A model generated the notes under the pieces. The model was not told the origin of the DNA, searched no databases, and was given only the letters and a program-made list of their open reading frames with translations. Position numbers and translations under genes: made by a program. Positions 32,813 to 41,458 of a stretch of DNA of 61,159 bases are shown here, piece by piece (position 1 is the first letter of the stretch; every line of letters starts with the position of its first letter). The stretch is taken from NCBI GenBank assembly GCA_946622645.1, contig CAMOQF010000003.1, forward strand, positions 1-61,159, given 5' to 3'. The stretch comes from an uncultured Blautia sp. (GTDB lineage: Bacteria > Bacillota > Clostridia > Lachnospirales > Lachnospiraceae).

Positions 32813-34813
32813 TTAGAAGAGCTCTACTTCAGAGTTGTCGATCAGGATCACATCCGGCACATAACCGGAACCCAGATCTCCGGTGCCGCCGGAAATCAGG
32901 TCATCCAGATAGCCGGTGCCATAGAGAGCCACGCTCTCGCCGGCAGCTGTATCCTGAACACCGCCGTCCGTCAGTTCGTCCTTGATCATCGCTTCTACCT
33001 GTGCATCGCTCGGGAAGAAAGCCGGCTGACGGATATAACGGAAGCTGGCGCTGTACGCCTCTCCTACTGTGATGCCGTTTTTGCTGGCGGTACAGTGGAC
33101 CGCGATCCAGTCACCGCTGTCCGTCTGGCCGCAGAGAATGCCCACATGGTTGTCTGAGCCGTTCTCCGGTCCCTTCTGGAACACCAGATCTCCCGGCTGC
33201 GCATCGGAAGCAGCGACCACATTGGCATGGAACCACTGGGAGCTGGTTCCATGGCCGATATAGGCCAGCATACCGGAGTTTTTATAGCCGTTGATCACAG
33301 ACCAGGTGACAAAACCGCTGCAGTCCAGGCCAAAGGCACGGACTGTGCCTGTGGTGGTGCTGCCCTCCGCCCATACCATGGCAGGAGAACCCCAGCGGGA
33401 ATCCAGGCCGACGATCTCGGACTTTCCGCCCCAGAAATAACCGACCTTTCCGATGAGGGAATAAGCGGCTGTAATGACATTTACACGTTCTTCGCTGACG
33501 GAATCGCCCACGCTCTGCCGAACAAAGCCTTTGGCGGCCGTACTGACCGCGCACAGAAGCTTACAGTCTGTCTCCACATAGCGGCGCAGGAATTCTCTGT
33601 CCTGGAGGCGCAGCTTGTTGTTGCGGATGTAGTAGTCGATATGACGGTTCGCGTAGGAGAATTTTTCGATATTGATCTTATTGCGGACCAGCGGGTTCAT
33701 CTCTTCAAAGATCTCCGCCAGTTCCTTTTTAGCGGAAGCGTCCAGGAGAAATTCCTCCTCTCCCGCTTTATGGTGTCTGTATACATAGATGGCCAGGATA
33801 TCCTGCCAGTTGCGGACAAGCAGCGTATCCCCGGAGGTGGTCAGGGCTTTTTCCTTCTCATCCTCCTTCATAAGGCCGTTCGCGATCTTGTATTCGTGCT
33901 CGATCTGGTCCATCACGGAGGCGAAATCCTGGGAGAAGCTGAGGTGGTATTTGCTCTTCAGGCTGTTGATATAGAACTCCCTGCCTGCCTTCAGGTTGGA
34001 CACATAGTATACAACAGGCTTGACGTCTTTTTCATCGTCTACCAGCTCCTCTTCCTCTTTGATGAGGCGGTTCATCTCCTCTTCGATCTTCAGGAAGTCT
34101 TTGTAATTTTCGATCAGATCTTTTTCTTCGCCGGTGAGCTTGTCATACCTGTCACGGATCTTTTCGACGGTCTCTCTCTGATCCAGCGTGATCTCCTCGA
34201 GCTCTTTCAGCTTTTCGATCGCTTCGATGATCCATTTGACATGCTCGGGGATGGGCGTCGGCGTAGGTTCCTCTGTCGGAGTCGGTTCCGGAGTGGGCGT
34301 CTCTGTGGGAGAAACTTCCGCTTCCGGCGTCTCCGTGGGAGAAGTCTCCGGATCCGTCAGTTCGTTGAACGGTTCCACGGACGGCTCAACAGATGGCTCG
34401 ACGGACGGTTCAACAGATGGCTCGACGGACGGCTCAACACTCGGTTCCACCGAAGGAGCCGGCGTATCGGTAAGTTCTTCGCTGCCCTGTGCTTCCGGAG
34501 AAGGCGTGGCAGAAGGATCCGAAGAAGGCGCCTCCTGCTGCGGCGCAGGTGTCTCCTGCTGTTCCTGCGCGGGGGTCTGCGGCTGCTCAGGTGCAGGTGT
34601 CTGCGGCACAGGCGTCACCGGGATCTCCGGCTGTGCCTGCGGAGCCGGGTCGACCGGCGCTGCGGGCGTCGGTGCCGGGGTTTCCGGCGCGACCGTTGCG
34701 ATGGCTGTCTCGTCCGAAGTAAGCTCTTCTGCGCACACGGAAAAAGACCCTGCCGTGATGCAGAGGGATGCGAATATCATCCAAAAGCGTTTTTTCAGGT
34801 AACTGAACTTCAT
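32813..34813 (-). CDS. Secreted NlpC/P60 cell-wall hydrolase with VEPS repeats
   Basis: A 666-aa exported protein. A signal peptide (about 1-29) is followed by a Pro/Thr/Glu-rich region of roughly 170 residues with about six tandem copies of S-V-E-P (121-146), then a charged helical stretch (195-260), a middle helical domain, and a C-terminal NlpC/P60 domain (about 450-610). The domain shows the catalytic Cys in FGLDCSGFVTW, the His in DNHVGILCG and a further His in WIAVHCTAS. It probably cleaves peptidoglycan stem peptides. The ATG at 34813 has AAGGGAG upstream. It has its own promoter and terminator. Confidence 0.92.
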   Translation of the reverse strand: MKFSYLKKRFWMIFASLCITAGSFSVCAEELTSDETAIATVAPETPAPTPAAPVDPAPQAQPEIPVTPVPQTPAPEQPQTPAQEQQETPAPQQEAPSSDPSATPSPEAQGSEELTDTPAPSVEPSVEPSVEPSVEPSVEPSVEPSVEPFNELTDPETSPTETPEAEVSPTETPTPEPTPTEEPTPTPIPEHVKWIIEAIEKLKELEEITLDQRETVEKIRDRYDKLTGEEKDLIENYKDFLKIEEEMNRLIKEEEELVDDEKDVKPVVYYVSNLKAGREFYINSLKSKYHLSFSQDFASVMDQIEHEYKIANGLMKEDEKEKALTTSGDTLLVRNWQDILAIYVYRHHKAGEEEFLLDASAKKELAEIFEEMNPLVRNKINIEKFSYANRHIDYYIRNNKLRLQDREFLRRYVETDCKLLCAVSTAAKGFVRQSVGDSVSEERVNVITAAYSLIGKVGYFWGGKSEIVGLDSRWGSPAMVWAEGSTTTGTVRAFGLDCSGFVTWSVINGYKNSGMLAYIGHGTSSQWFHANVVAASDAQPGDLVFQKGPENGSDNHVGILCGQTDSGDWIAVHCTASKNGITVGEAYSASFRYIRQPAFFPSDAQVEAMIKDELTDGGVQDTAAGESVALYGTGYLDDLISGGTGDLGSGYVPDVILIDNSEVELF

Positions 34814-34901
34814 GTGATAAGGTACTCCCTTCTTCTTACCGGCCGGAACCTCCCTGATGATCCCGGCAGGCAGTAATACCTTCAAAACAACAGCTGCAAT
34901 A

Positions 34902-34930
34902 ATTTTATCACAATCTTGTAACAATTGCAA
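34902..34930 (-). promoter_or_regulatory. Promoter of the NlpC/P60 gene
   Basis: On the minus strand: -35 TTGCAA, 17-bp spacer, -10 TAAAAT (5 of 6), about 90 nt before the start codon. Confidence 0.65.
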
Positions 34931-34959
34931 ACATAAAAATCTGCTTACATAAAAAAATT

Positions 34960-35910
34960 TCAGGCGTGATCTTCGTCGTTTCGGCCTGCAATATGCGGCG
35001 TTCCGTAAAGATCGAACGGCGTAGTCTGGTATACATAATAATTCAGCCAGTTGGAATACAGGTTGTTAGCATGCGCCCGCCACATGAGCAGAGGCTTGTT
35101 CACCGGGTCATCGTCTTTGTAATAATTCACAGGAATATTGATAGGAAGGTTCCGGGACAGATCCCTCTTATATTCTCCGTCCAGCGTGACTCTGTCATAT
35201 TCCGGATGGCCCATCACAAAGATCCGCCGCCCGTCCATCGCCTGAGCGAGAAACAGGCCTGCGATATCGGATTCGGCCAGCACGGTCAGATCCTTGCAGG
35301 CGTGGATCTCTTCGATAGGTACATCGGTATGCCTGGAATGCGGCGCGAGGAACATATCATCAAACCCTCTGACCAGCGGGATCTTCCGGTTCAGCACCTT
35401 ATGCCAGAACAGCCCGAACATCTTGTGGTCAAGCGGTTTTTTCTGCAGTCCGTAAAAATGATAAAGCGCCGCCTGGGCCGCCCAGCAGAGAAAGATGGTG
35501 GAAGTGACATGGGTCTCAGTCCAGTCCATGATCAGCGAGATCTCTTTCCAGTAATCCACCTCTTCAAACTCCATCTGTTCCACCGGAGCGCCGGTAATGA
35601 TCATGCCGTCGAACCTTTTGTCGTACAGATCCGAGAAAGTCTGATAGAACTTGTTCAGATGGCTCATGGAAGTATTCTTCGCTTCGTGGCTCTCAAGCGC
35701 CATGAAGGTCACGTCCACCTGCAGCGGCGTGTTGGAAAGGGACCGCAGAAGCTGAAGCTCCGTCTCCTCTTTCAACGGCATCAGATTCAGGATCAGGATC
35801 TGGATGGGACGGATATCCTGGTGCATGGCCCGGGTCTCATCCATCACAAATATGTTTTCCCTCTCCAGGATCTCCCGGACAGGCAGGTCGCTCTGTATTT
35901 TGATAGGCAT
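34960..35910 (-). CDS. metA: Homoserine O-acetyltransferase (MetA type)
   Basis: A 316-aa MetA-family enzyme activating homoserine for methionine synthesis. Catalytic residues fall at their textbook numbers: Cys142 (STIFLCWAAQ), His235 and Glu237 (MGHPEYD). Residue 111 is Glu (TGAPVEQ), which in studied MetA proteins gives acetyl-CoA rather than succinyl-CoA specificity, so the product is probably O-acetylhomoserine. It begins 6 bp after the ligA stop with CAGGAGG upstream, placing it in a rluF-ligA-metA run rather than with other methionine genes. No S-box riboswitch is seen before it. Confidence 0.95.
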   Translation of the reverse strand: MPIKIQSDLPVREILERENIFVMDETRAMHQDIRPIQILILNLMPLKEETELQLLRSLSNTPLQVDVTFMALESHEAKNTSMSHLNKFYQTFSDLYDKRFDGMIITGAPVEQMEFEEVDYWKEISLIMDWTETHVTSTIFLCWAAQAALYHFYGLQKKPLDHKMFGLFWHKVLNRKIPLVRGFDDMFLAPHSRHTDVPIEEIHACKDLTVLAESDIAGLFLAQAMDGRRIFVMGHPEYDRVTLDGEYKRDLSRNLPINIPVNYYKDDDPVNKPLLMWRAHANNLYSNWLNYYVYQTTPFDLYGTPHIAGRNDEDHA

Positions 35911-35916
35911 TGCTTT

Positions 35917-37893
35917 TCAGTTCCTCCTGTTTATCAAGTCTATAAAATCTTCTTCGGAGAGCACGGGGATCTGAAGCTCCCGTGCCTTCTTGTTCTTGGA
36001 AGAATTGGATGCGGTGTCGTTGTTGATCAGATAATCCGTTCTGGCAGATACGGAGCCGGTCACCTTTCCGCCAAGCGCTTCGATCTGCTCCTTCAGAGCC
36101 GAACGGTTTTCATAGTGCACAAGAGATCCCGTCACCACAAAGATCTTTCCGGCCAGGATCTGTTCCTCCGTCCTCTCCTCCTTCCGGATGCGGAGATGCG
36201 GCAGAAGCGCATCCAGTTCCCGGGCTTTCTCCTCGGATCGGAAATGGTCGTACACACTCTTCCCGATCACCGGACCGATGGTATCGATGGAGGAGAGCTC
36301 CTCCAGATCCGCTTCCCGGATCTGTTGAAGATCATCGTCAAAATGACGGCAGATCACTTTTGCGTTGGCAACGCCGATGTTGGGAATCCCCAGTCCGTAA
36401 AGCAGACGGGGAAGGGTCGTGTCGGCAGACGTCCTGATACTCTCGAAAAGACGTTCGCAGGACTTTTCGCCGAAGCCTTCCATCTCTTTGATCTCTTCCT
36501 TGTGAGAAGAAAGATCGTAAAGGTCCGCGTAGGAATGGATCAGTCCGCGGCCGATCAGTTTTTCCAGCGTGGCCTCGGAAAGTCCGTCAATATTCATCGC
36601 GTCCCTGCTGCAGAATAGAGCGAAGGATTTGAGCTTTTTAGCCGGGCAGGACCGGTTGGGGCAGAAAAGGACTTCCGCCTCGTTGTCCTGACGGATCTCC
36701 GTCTTTCCAAGGCATGCGGGACACGTGTCCGGGATCGGGAGCGTTCCGCTCTTTGTCAGGTTCTCCGCGATCTGCGGAATGATCATATTAGCCTTGTAAA
36801 CCAGAAGACTGTCGCCGATCCCCAGCTTTAGTTCCTTTACAATACTGACATTATGTACACTGGCTCTGCTGACGGTGGTTCCTTCCAGCTCCACCGGTTC
36901 AAAGACCGCCACCGGATTGATCAGTCCGGTGCGGGAAGGACTCCATTCCACCTCCAGAAGATGTGTCTCCCTCTGCTCGTCCGCCCATTTGAAAGCATAG
37001 GCGTTGCGGGGGAATTTGGCGGTCCTCCCGAGCGAGATCCCGTAGGAGATGCTGTCGTACAGCGCCACCAGCCCGTCCGACGGAAGATCGTTCTCCTGTA
37101 CGGCTTCCGCAAAATACGCAATGGCAGAATCCAGGTTTTCATCTGTCACCACTTTGTATTCCACGGCTGCAAAGCCCTGGCTTTTGAGCCACAGGAGTTC
37201 GTTTTCGTGTGAATCCTCAAAATCCACTCCCGGAGCGCTCACAAGTCCGAAGGCAAAAAAGCGCACATTTCTTTCCGCCGTGACGGAATTGTCCAGCTGG
37301 CGGACCGAACCGCTGCAGAGGTTCCTTGGATTTTTGTATTTCGCGTCCGCATCCTCGATGGATGCGTTGATCTTTTCAAAGTCACGATAGGTGATGACGG
37401 CTTCCCCCCGCAGGACCAGTTCTCCCTGATACGGGATCTTAAGGGGAAGATTTTTAAAGACGCGGGCGTTGTTGGTCACCACTTCTCCTGTAATGCCGTT
37501 TCCGCGGGTCACCGCTTTAAAAAGCGACCCTTCCCGGTACGTCAGGACGACGGTCAGACCGTCCAGCTTCCAGGAAAGAAGGGTCTTCTGCCTGCCGACA
37601 AAGCTTTTCAGCTCCTCTGTATCCTTGGTCTTGTCGAGTGACAGCATGGGAGAAAGATGGTCCTCCTTGGGGAGAGCGTCCACAGCCTCGTACCCGACGT
37701 TCAGGGTAGGACTGCTGGAAAGCACAATGCCGGTCTCCTCCTCAAGAGCCTTCAGCTCGTCGTAGAGACGGTCGTACTCCAGATTGCTCATGATCTCCCG
37801 GTCTTCGGCATAATAAGCGCGGGAAGCCTCGTTCAACAGAGCTGTAAGCTCTTCTATCCTGTTTTTCTTGTCCGTAAACTCCAGATCATGCAT
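35917..37893 (-). CDS. ligA: NAD-dependent DNA ligase
   Basis: A 658-aa replicative ligase sealing nicks with NAD+. Domains in order: Ia (RAYYAEDREI), adenylation with the KxDG lysine at K109 (WKLDG), OB fold, four-cysteine zinc finger (CPACLG ... CPNRSCPAKK), helix-hairpin-helix region and a C-terminal BRCT domain (about 580-658). Length is near the usual 660-670. Its ATG directly abuts the TGA of rluF, giving tight coupling. With polA and topB it is one of three DNA-metabolism genes in the window, all in separate operons. Confidence 0.96.
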   Translation of the reverse strand: MHDLEFTDKKNRIEELTALLNEASRAYYAEDREIMSNLEYDRLYDELKALEEETGIVLSSSPTLNVGYEAVDALPKEDHLSPMLSLDKTKDTEELKSFVGRQKTLLSWKLDGLTVVLTYREGSLFKAVTRGNGITGEVVTNNARVFKNLPLKIPYQGELVLRGEAVITYRDFEKINASIEDADAKYKNPRNLCSGSVRQLDNSVTAERNVRFFAFGLVSAPGVDFEDSHENELLWLKSQGFAAVEYKVVTDENLDSAIAYFAEAVQENDLPSDGLVALYDSISYGISLGRTAKFPRNAYAFKWADEQRETHLLEVEWSPSRTGLINPVAVFEPVELEGTTVSRASVHNVSIVKELKLGIGDSLLVYKANMIIPQIAENLTKSGTLPIPDTCPACLGKTEIRQDNEAEVLFCPNRSCPAKKLKSFALFCSRDAMNIDGLSEATLEKLIGRGLIHSYADLYDLSSHKEEIKEMEGFGEKSCERLFESIRTSADTTLPRLLYGLGIPNIGVANAKVICRHFDDDLQQIREADLEELSSIDTIGPVIGKSVYDHFRSEEKARELDALLPHLRIRKEERTEEQILAGKIFVVTGSLVHYENRSALKEQIEALGGKVTGSVSARTDYLINNDTASNSSKNKKARELQIPVLSEEDFIDLINRRN

Positions 37894-38607
37894 TCAGATG
37901 TCCTTCTCCAGATTTTTCAGTAAATTTTTGTATTCTTGATCCGTGATCTCACGGTACTCTCCTTCCGGAAGATCCGAAAGAGTCAGGTTCAGGATCCGGA
38001 TCCGCTGCAGAAACACTACATTGCAGCCCAACGCGCTGCACATCCGACGGATCTGCCGGTTGAGCCCCTGGGTCAGGATGATCCGGAAGCTCTTCTCTCC
38101 TGCCTGCACGACAGTACACGGCCGGGTCACAGTGTCCAGGATCGGCACTCCCGAAGCCATTTTTCGGAGGAACGACCTCGTGACAGGCTTGTCGATCCGG
38201 ACCAGATACTCCTTCTCGTGATGATTTCTCCCGCGGAGGATCCGGTCCGAAAGCTCTCCCTGATTCGTCAGAAGCAAAAGACCGCAGGAATCCTTGTCAA
38301 GCCGTCCTACCGGAAAGATCCTGTAAGGACATGACAGGTATTCCGTCACGGTCGTTTCCGCCCTCTGTTTACGGGTACTGCAGACGATCCCGGGAGGTTT
38401 GTTGAACAGAAGGATCACCGGCCGGTCCGCCTCCTTTACGGGAACGCCGTCCAGAAGGACCGTATCCTGTTCCCCTACCATCCTGCCAGGAAGCGCAGTC
38501 TCCCCGTTTACGGAGACGCGGCCTTCCGCGATGAGTACGTCCGCCTGTCTTCTGGAGCACACGCCCCGCGAAGACAGGTATTTATTGATCCTGATTTCCT
38601 GCGGCAT
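37894..38607 (-). CDS. rluF: 23S rRNA pseudouridine synthase, RluF type
   Basis: A 237-aa pseudouridine synthase with an N-terminal S4 RNA-binding domain (about 5-50) and a catalytic domain with the active Asp in VGRLDKDSCGLL. The blocks NHHEKEYLVRIDKPVT and ASGVPILDTVT match the RluF subgroup, which modifies 23S rRNA U2604 in E. coli. Target assignment is by similarity. The start MPQEIRINKYLSS is preferred (AGAGG upstream); an ATG nine codons earlier has its SD only 2 nt away. First gene of the rluF-ligA-metA run. Confidence 0.9.
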   Translation of the reverse strand: MPQEIRINKYLSSRGVCSRRQADVLIAEGRVSVNGETALPGRMVGEQDTVLLDGVPVKEADRPVILLFNKPPGIVCSTRKQRAETTVTEYLSCPYRIFPVGRLDKDSCGLLLLTNQGELSDRILRGRNHHEKEYLVRIDKPVTRSFLRKMASGVPILDTVTRPCTVVQAGEKSFRIILTQGLNRQIRRMCSALGCNVVFLQRIRILNLTLSDLPEGEYREITDQEYKNLLKNLEKDI

Positions 38608-38690
38608 AACTGCCTCTGGTCTTTTTTCGCTCATTCTCCTATTATAGGACGTTTTTTGTGATTCAGCAATGGTCTTCTTTTTTCTGGCAC

Positions 38691-38719
38691 TTGTTTTTCC
38701 TCTCGGGATATTGTATGAT
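38691..38719 (+). promoter_or_regulatory. Promoter of the cell-wall-binding protein gene
   Basis: -35 TTGTTT, 17-bp spacer, -10 TATGAT (5 of 6), about 45 nt before the start codon. Confidence 0.6.
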
Positions 38720-38725
38720 AGGACT

Positions 38726-38742
38726 ACATAAGTACGTTATGT
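38726..38742. promoter_or_regulatory. Inverted repeat at the transcript start (ACATAA-N5-TTATGT)
   Basis: Sits 6 nt past the -10 box, on the expected +1. The same 6-5-6 pattern with a different centre occurs at 40692-40708. An operator role is possible. Confidence 0.4.
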
Positions 38743-38765
38743 CTACTCGAACGAGGAGGAGTCTT

Positions 38766-39518
38766 ATGGCAGAAAAGAAAAAAAGGACCAGCGGTCTTCT
38801 GGTTGCTGTATCCATGCTGGTATGTGTTGCATCCGGCGCGGTGGTGACGCAGTCCTCCGCAATTCCGTCCCCTCTGACCGACCATAACCGTCCGGACATG
38901 ATCGTGGCCGAAGCCCTGGAGGACCAGCCCATCAGCAATGCGCTGGCCAACGAGCTCGAGACCCGCAATCCGGATGCCGCTCAGAAAGAAACGTCCGAAG
39001 AAAACCAGGATACATCTGAATCCTCTGCTCCCGCCGGGGAAGAGACAGCCGCCGCTCCGCCTGAAGAAGAGTCTTCTGAACAGACAGAATCTCCGGATCA
39101 GACGGAAAGCCCTGCAGAAACAGCTTCGGAGCCCGAAGACCAGACAGAAGAACCGTCTGAAGTGTCTTCCGCAGCCGATACCGATTATCAGCCTTCTGCG
39201 GAAGCCGGAAAAGGCACCTGGATCTACGCGGACAGCACCTGGTACTACCATATCGGCGAGGATAATTACCACGGCTGGCTTTATGACAGCGACCATCACA
39301 TCTATTTCTTTGACAGAACGTCCGGAGGCATGCTGACCGGCTGGCAGGATATCGACGGCAGGCGATATTACTTCGATGCGGACGGAATCATGCAGACCGG
39401 CAGAGTCCGTGTGGACGGACAGGTCTATCAGCTTCTCCCCGACGGGTCGCTGAAAGGCTACAATGCTCCGGTAGAAGAACCCGCTTCGCAGGAAACGCCC
39501 TCCGAAACAACCGAATAA
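38766..39518 (+). CDS. Secreted/anchored protein with cell-wall-binding repeats
   Basis: A 250-aa protein: N-terminal hydrophobic segment after MAEKKKRTSG (about residues 9-30; signal peptide or anchor), a low-complexity Glu/Ser/Thr-rich linker (about 70-140), and C-terminal repeats of the choline/glucan-binding type (WYYHIGEDNYHGWLYD, GGMLTGWQDIDGRRYYFDADG, VYQLLPDGSLKGYN). Such repeats attach proteins to wall polymers; there is no catalytic domain, so it may be an adhesin, a scaffold or a remnant. The ATG has GAGGAGGAG upstream. Plus-strand monocistron with a strong terminator. Confidence 0.85.
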   Translation: MAEKKKRTSGLLVAVSMLVCVASGAVVTQSSAIPSPLTDHNRPDMIVAEALEDQPISNALANELETRNPDAAQKETSEENQDTSESSAPAGEETAAAPPEEESSEQTESPDQTESPAETASEPEDQTEEPSEVSSAADTDYQPSAEAGKGTWIYADSTWYYHIGEDNYHGWLYDSDHHIYFFDRTSGGMLTGWQDIDGRRYYFDADGIMQTGRVRVDGQVYQLLPDGSLKGYNAPVEEPASQETPSETTE

Positions 39519-39520
39519 TC

Positions 39521-39564
39521 CATCAGAAAACCCCCGCGGAATGAACCGCGGGGGTTTTCTGATG
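39521..39564. terminator. Very strong bidirectional terminator
   Basis: Perfect 19-bp arms (39521-39539 and 39546-39564) around a 6-nt loop, with C5 and T4/A4 runs. It lies between two converging genes. Confidence 0.92.
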
Positions 39565-39571
39565 TCTTTAT

Positions 39572-40471
39572 TTACTGAAGATAGTCACTGTAGATGTAAC
39601 CGGTCTGGCCATTATAGTCGATCTGGATCCAGCCGTCTGTCTCGCCAAGCGGTACGACCTTTGAGCCTTCCGGATAGCTGCCAAGGATGTTGCCGTAGGT
39701 GGAAGCTTCCGAACGGACATTTACGGACGAAGCAGTTACCGTCATGGTATTTGCGGAATCCTCGCCTGTCTCTCCGCCTTCCGAACCGGTGTCCGTGCCA
39801 AGCTGATTCAGGAAAGCCGCGAGATCCGGATCGTCCTGCTGAGCCTGTTCATAGGCATCCCTTATCTTTTTGGTAAGAGCCTGGACATCATCATCGTTCT
39901 GGAGCTGTTTGACATAGTTGCTGATCGTCGAGTCCGAATTTGCGGAGGCATCGATCTTAAGATCGCCTTCTTCATCCGTAATAACGTACAGCTGGCTCAG
40001 CGCAGGCACCAGAGTGTCGATGTCCTTGCATTTGTACTCAAAGCTGGCATACACAACATAGCTCTCTTCCGAGAGACCGTTTTTGGTGTAGACATCCTTG
40101 ACTCTGTATTCTTCGATATAGTCCGCTGAATTGATGATCTTTTCGCCGTCTGCCTCATTGAAATTGACTTCGATCGACTTCAGCTGATCTACGTCCTTGT
40201 CGCCCAGAGCGTCATAATATCTGTTGATCAGCTCTGTGACTTCACTGCTTGCCGTCTGCAGCGGATTGCTTTCGTTTTCCTCTGACGTCCCTTCGTCATC
40301 AGAAGATGAAGATCCTTCCGTTCCCTGCGTGGTCCCGCTGCCGCCGGAGCTCTTTTTGCCGCCGACACAGGCACGGATCCCAAAGAACAGTGCTGCCACG
40401 ATCACCAGGATAATGCCGCCGAGCATGAAATAGCGGAGATTATCTGACAACCATTCTCTGAATTCATCCAC
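39572..40471 (-). CDS. Membrane-anchored protein with C-terminal SH3b domain
   Basis: A 299-aa protein with one N-terminal membrane helix (YFMLGGIILVIVAALFFGI, about residues 15-33), a Ser/Gly/Glu-rich linker, a middle domain with NTF2-like features (ELINRYYDALGDKDVDQLKSI ... YVVYASFEYKC, about 80-190) and an SH3b domain (about 240-299: ASSVNVRSEAS ... GWIQIDYNGQTGYIYSDYL). Probably an extracytoplasmic envelope protein; function unknown. GTG at 40471 is taken as start since GGGGGAGAG precedes it and the longer frame would run through the tRNA gene. Confidence 0.82.
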   Translation of the reverse strand: MDEFREWLSDNLRYFMLGGIILVIVAALFFGIRACVGGKKSSGGSGTTQGTEGSSSSDDEGTSEENESNPLQTASSEVTELINRYYDALGDKDVDQLKSIEVNFNEADGEKIINSADYIEEYRVKDVYTKNGLSEESYVVYASFEYKCKDIDTLVPALSQLYVITDEEGDLKIDASANSDSTISNYVKQLQNDDDVQALTKKIRDAYEQAQQDDPDLAAFLNQLGTDTGSEGGETGEDSANTMTVTASSVNVRSEASTYGNILGSYPEGSKVVPLGETDGWIQIDYNGQTGYIYSDYLQ

Positions 40472-40529
40472 GAAGCTCTCCCCCCTTATACGCCTGCTTC
40501 TGTCTGATGCTCTGAACGATGTTAAAAAA

Positions 40530-40601
40530 CACACCTGAAGGGAATCGAACCCCCGCACATGGTACCGGAAACCACTGCTCTATCCACTGAGCTACAGGTG
40601 C
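40530..40601 (-). tRNA. tRNA-Arg (anticodon CCG)
   Basis: The minus strand folds as a cloverleaf: acceptor GCACCTG / CAGGTGT, D-arm GCTC-N8-GAGC, anticodon arm GTGGT / ACCAT with loop TTCCGGT (anticodon CCG at 40566-40568), variable loop of 4, T-arm with TTCGATT. Discriminator G; CCA is not encoded. Reads CGG. A promoter lies about 40 bp upstream and T-rich sequence follows. Confidence 0.95.
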
Positions 40602-40640
40602 GTGTATGAAAAAGGGGTCAAAATACGCCCTTTCCCAAAC

Positions 40641-40669
40641 AATATAGCATATTATCAAAAAATTGTAAA
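40641..40669 (-). promoter_or_regulatory. tRNA-Arg promoter
   Basis: On the minus strand: -35 TTTACA (5 of 6), 17-bp spacer, -10 TATATT (5 of 6) preceded by TGC. Confidence 0.75.
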
Positions 40670-40691
40670 GCTTTAGATCAAAAAAGATTTA

Positions 40692-40708
40692 ACATAAATC
40701 GATTATGT
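40692..40708 (-). terminator. AT-rich hairpin after the ABC transporter genes
   Basis: ACATAA-N5-TTATGT followed on the minus strand by TAAATCTTTTTTG. A weak terminator for the ABC operon, or a second copy of the 6-5-6 motif at 38726-38742. Confidence 0.45.
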
Positions 40709-40714
40709 CAATCG

Positions 40715-41458
40715 TCAGGACTGGAGGATCCTTTTCAGGAAATCCCGGGTCCGCTGGCTCTCCGGATTTGTGAAGATCCTGGCCGGGTCTCCTTCTTCCT
40801 CGATCAGGCCGTCCGCCATGTACACCACATGGGTGCTCACTTCCTTCGCGAACGACATCTCGTGCGTGACGACCAGCATGGTCATGTTATCCTTCTGTGC
40901 GAGGGATTTCATGACATCCAGCACCTCTCCTACCATCTCCGGGTCCAGGGCCGAGGTAGGCTCGTCGAACAGGAGCACCTCCGGCTCCATCGCAAGCGCC
41001 CGCGCGATGGCGACACGCTGCTTCTGTCCGCCGGAGATCTGATCCGGCCTCGCGTTGATGTAGGGAGCCATACCGACCTTGCTGAGATAGAACAAGGCGC
41101 GTTTGTGCGCTTCCTCCTTCGGGATCTTCAGGACTTTCTGCTGCCCGATCATGCAGTTTGAAAGCACCGTCAGGTTGTTGAACAGGTTAAAGCTCTGAAA
41201 CACCATCCCGACCTTGGCCCGGTAGGAGGAGGCGTTGATCCTGCCTTTTGTGACATCCTGTCCGTGGAAGAGGATCTCCCCCGTTGTCAGGGTCTCCAGC
41301 AGGTTGATGCATCGAAGCAGAGTGGATTTGCCGCTTCCGCTCGCGCCGATGATGGTCGTCACGTCTCCCTTGTCCACCGTAAAATCGATATCCTTCAGGA
41401 CCGCGTGGGTCCCGAAGGTCTTGGAGAGATGTCGGACCTCCAGAATATGCTCGCTCAT
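40715..41458 (-). CDS. Polar amino acid ABC transporter, ATP-binding protein
   Basis: A 247-aa ATPase of the polar amino acid uptake family (GlnQ/HisP type). Walker [10 protein letters not shown] (about residues 36-44), Q-loop FQSFNLF, signature [15 protein letters not shown] and Walker [15 protein letters not shown] are intact. It powers import through the adjacent permease. Its ATG overlaps the permease stop (ATGA), so synthesis is coupled. Substrate cannot be fixed from the ATPase. Confidence 0.95.
   Translation of the reverse strand: MSEHILEVRHLSKTFGTHAVLKDIDFTVDKGDVTTIIGASGSGKSTLLRCINLLETLTTGEILFHGQDVTKGRINASSYRAKVGMVFQSFNLFNNLTVLSNCMIGQQKVLKIPKEEAHKRALFYLSKVGMAPYINARPDQISGGQKQRVAIARALAMEPEVLLFDEPTSALDPEMVGEVLDVMKSLAQKDNMTMLVVTHEMSFAKEVSTHVVYMADGLIEEEGDPARIFTNPESQRTRDFLKRILQS

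Noticed and set aside
33227-34876. Plus-strand frame opposite the NlpC/P60 gene, with Arg- and Gly-rich repeats
   Set aside because: Its repeats are the reverse complement of the VEPS and Pro-rich region; no independent support.
34966-36618. Plus-strand frame of 550 codons opposite metA and ligA
   Set aside because: It crosses two recognised genes antisense and resembles no protein family.
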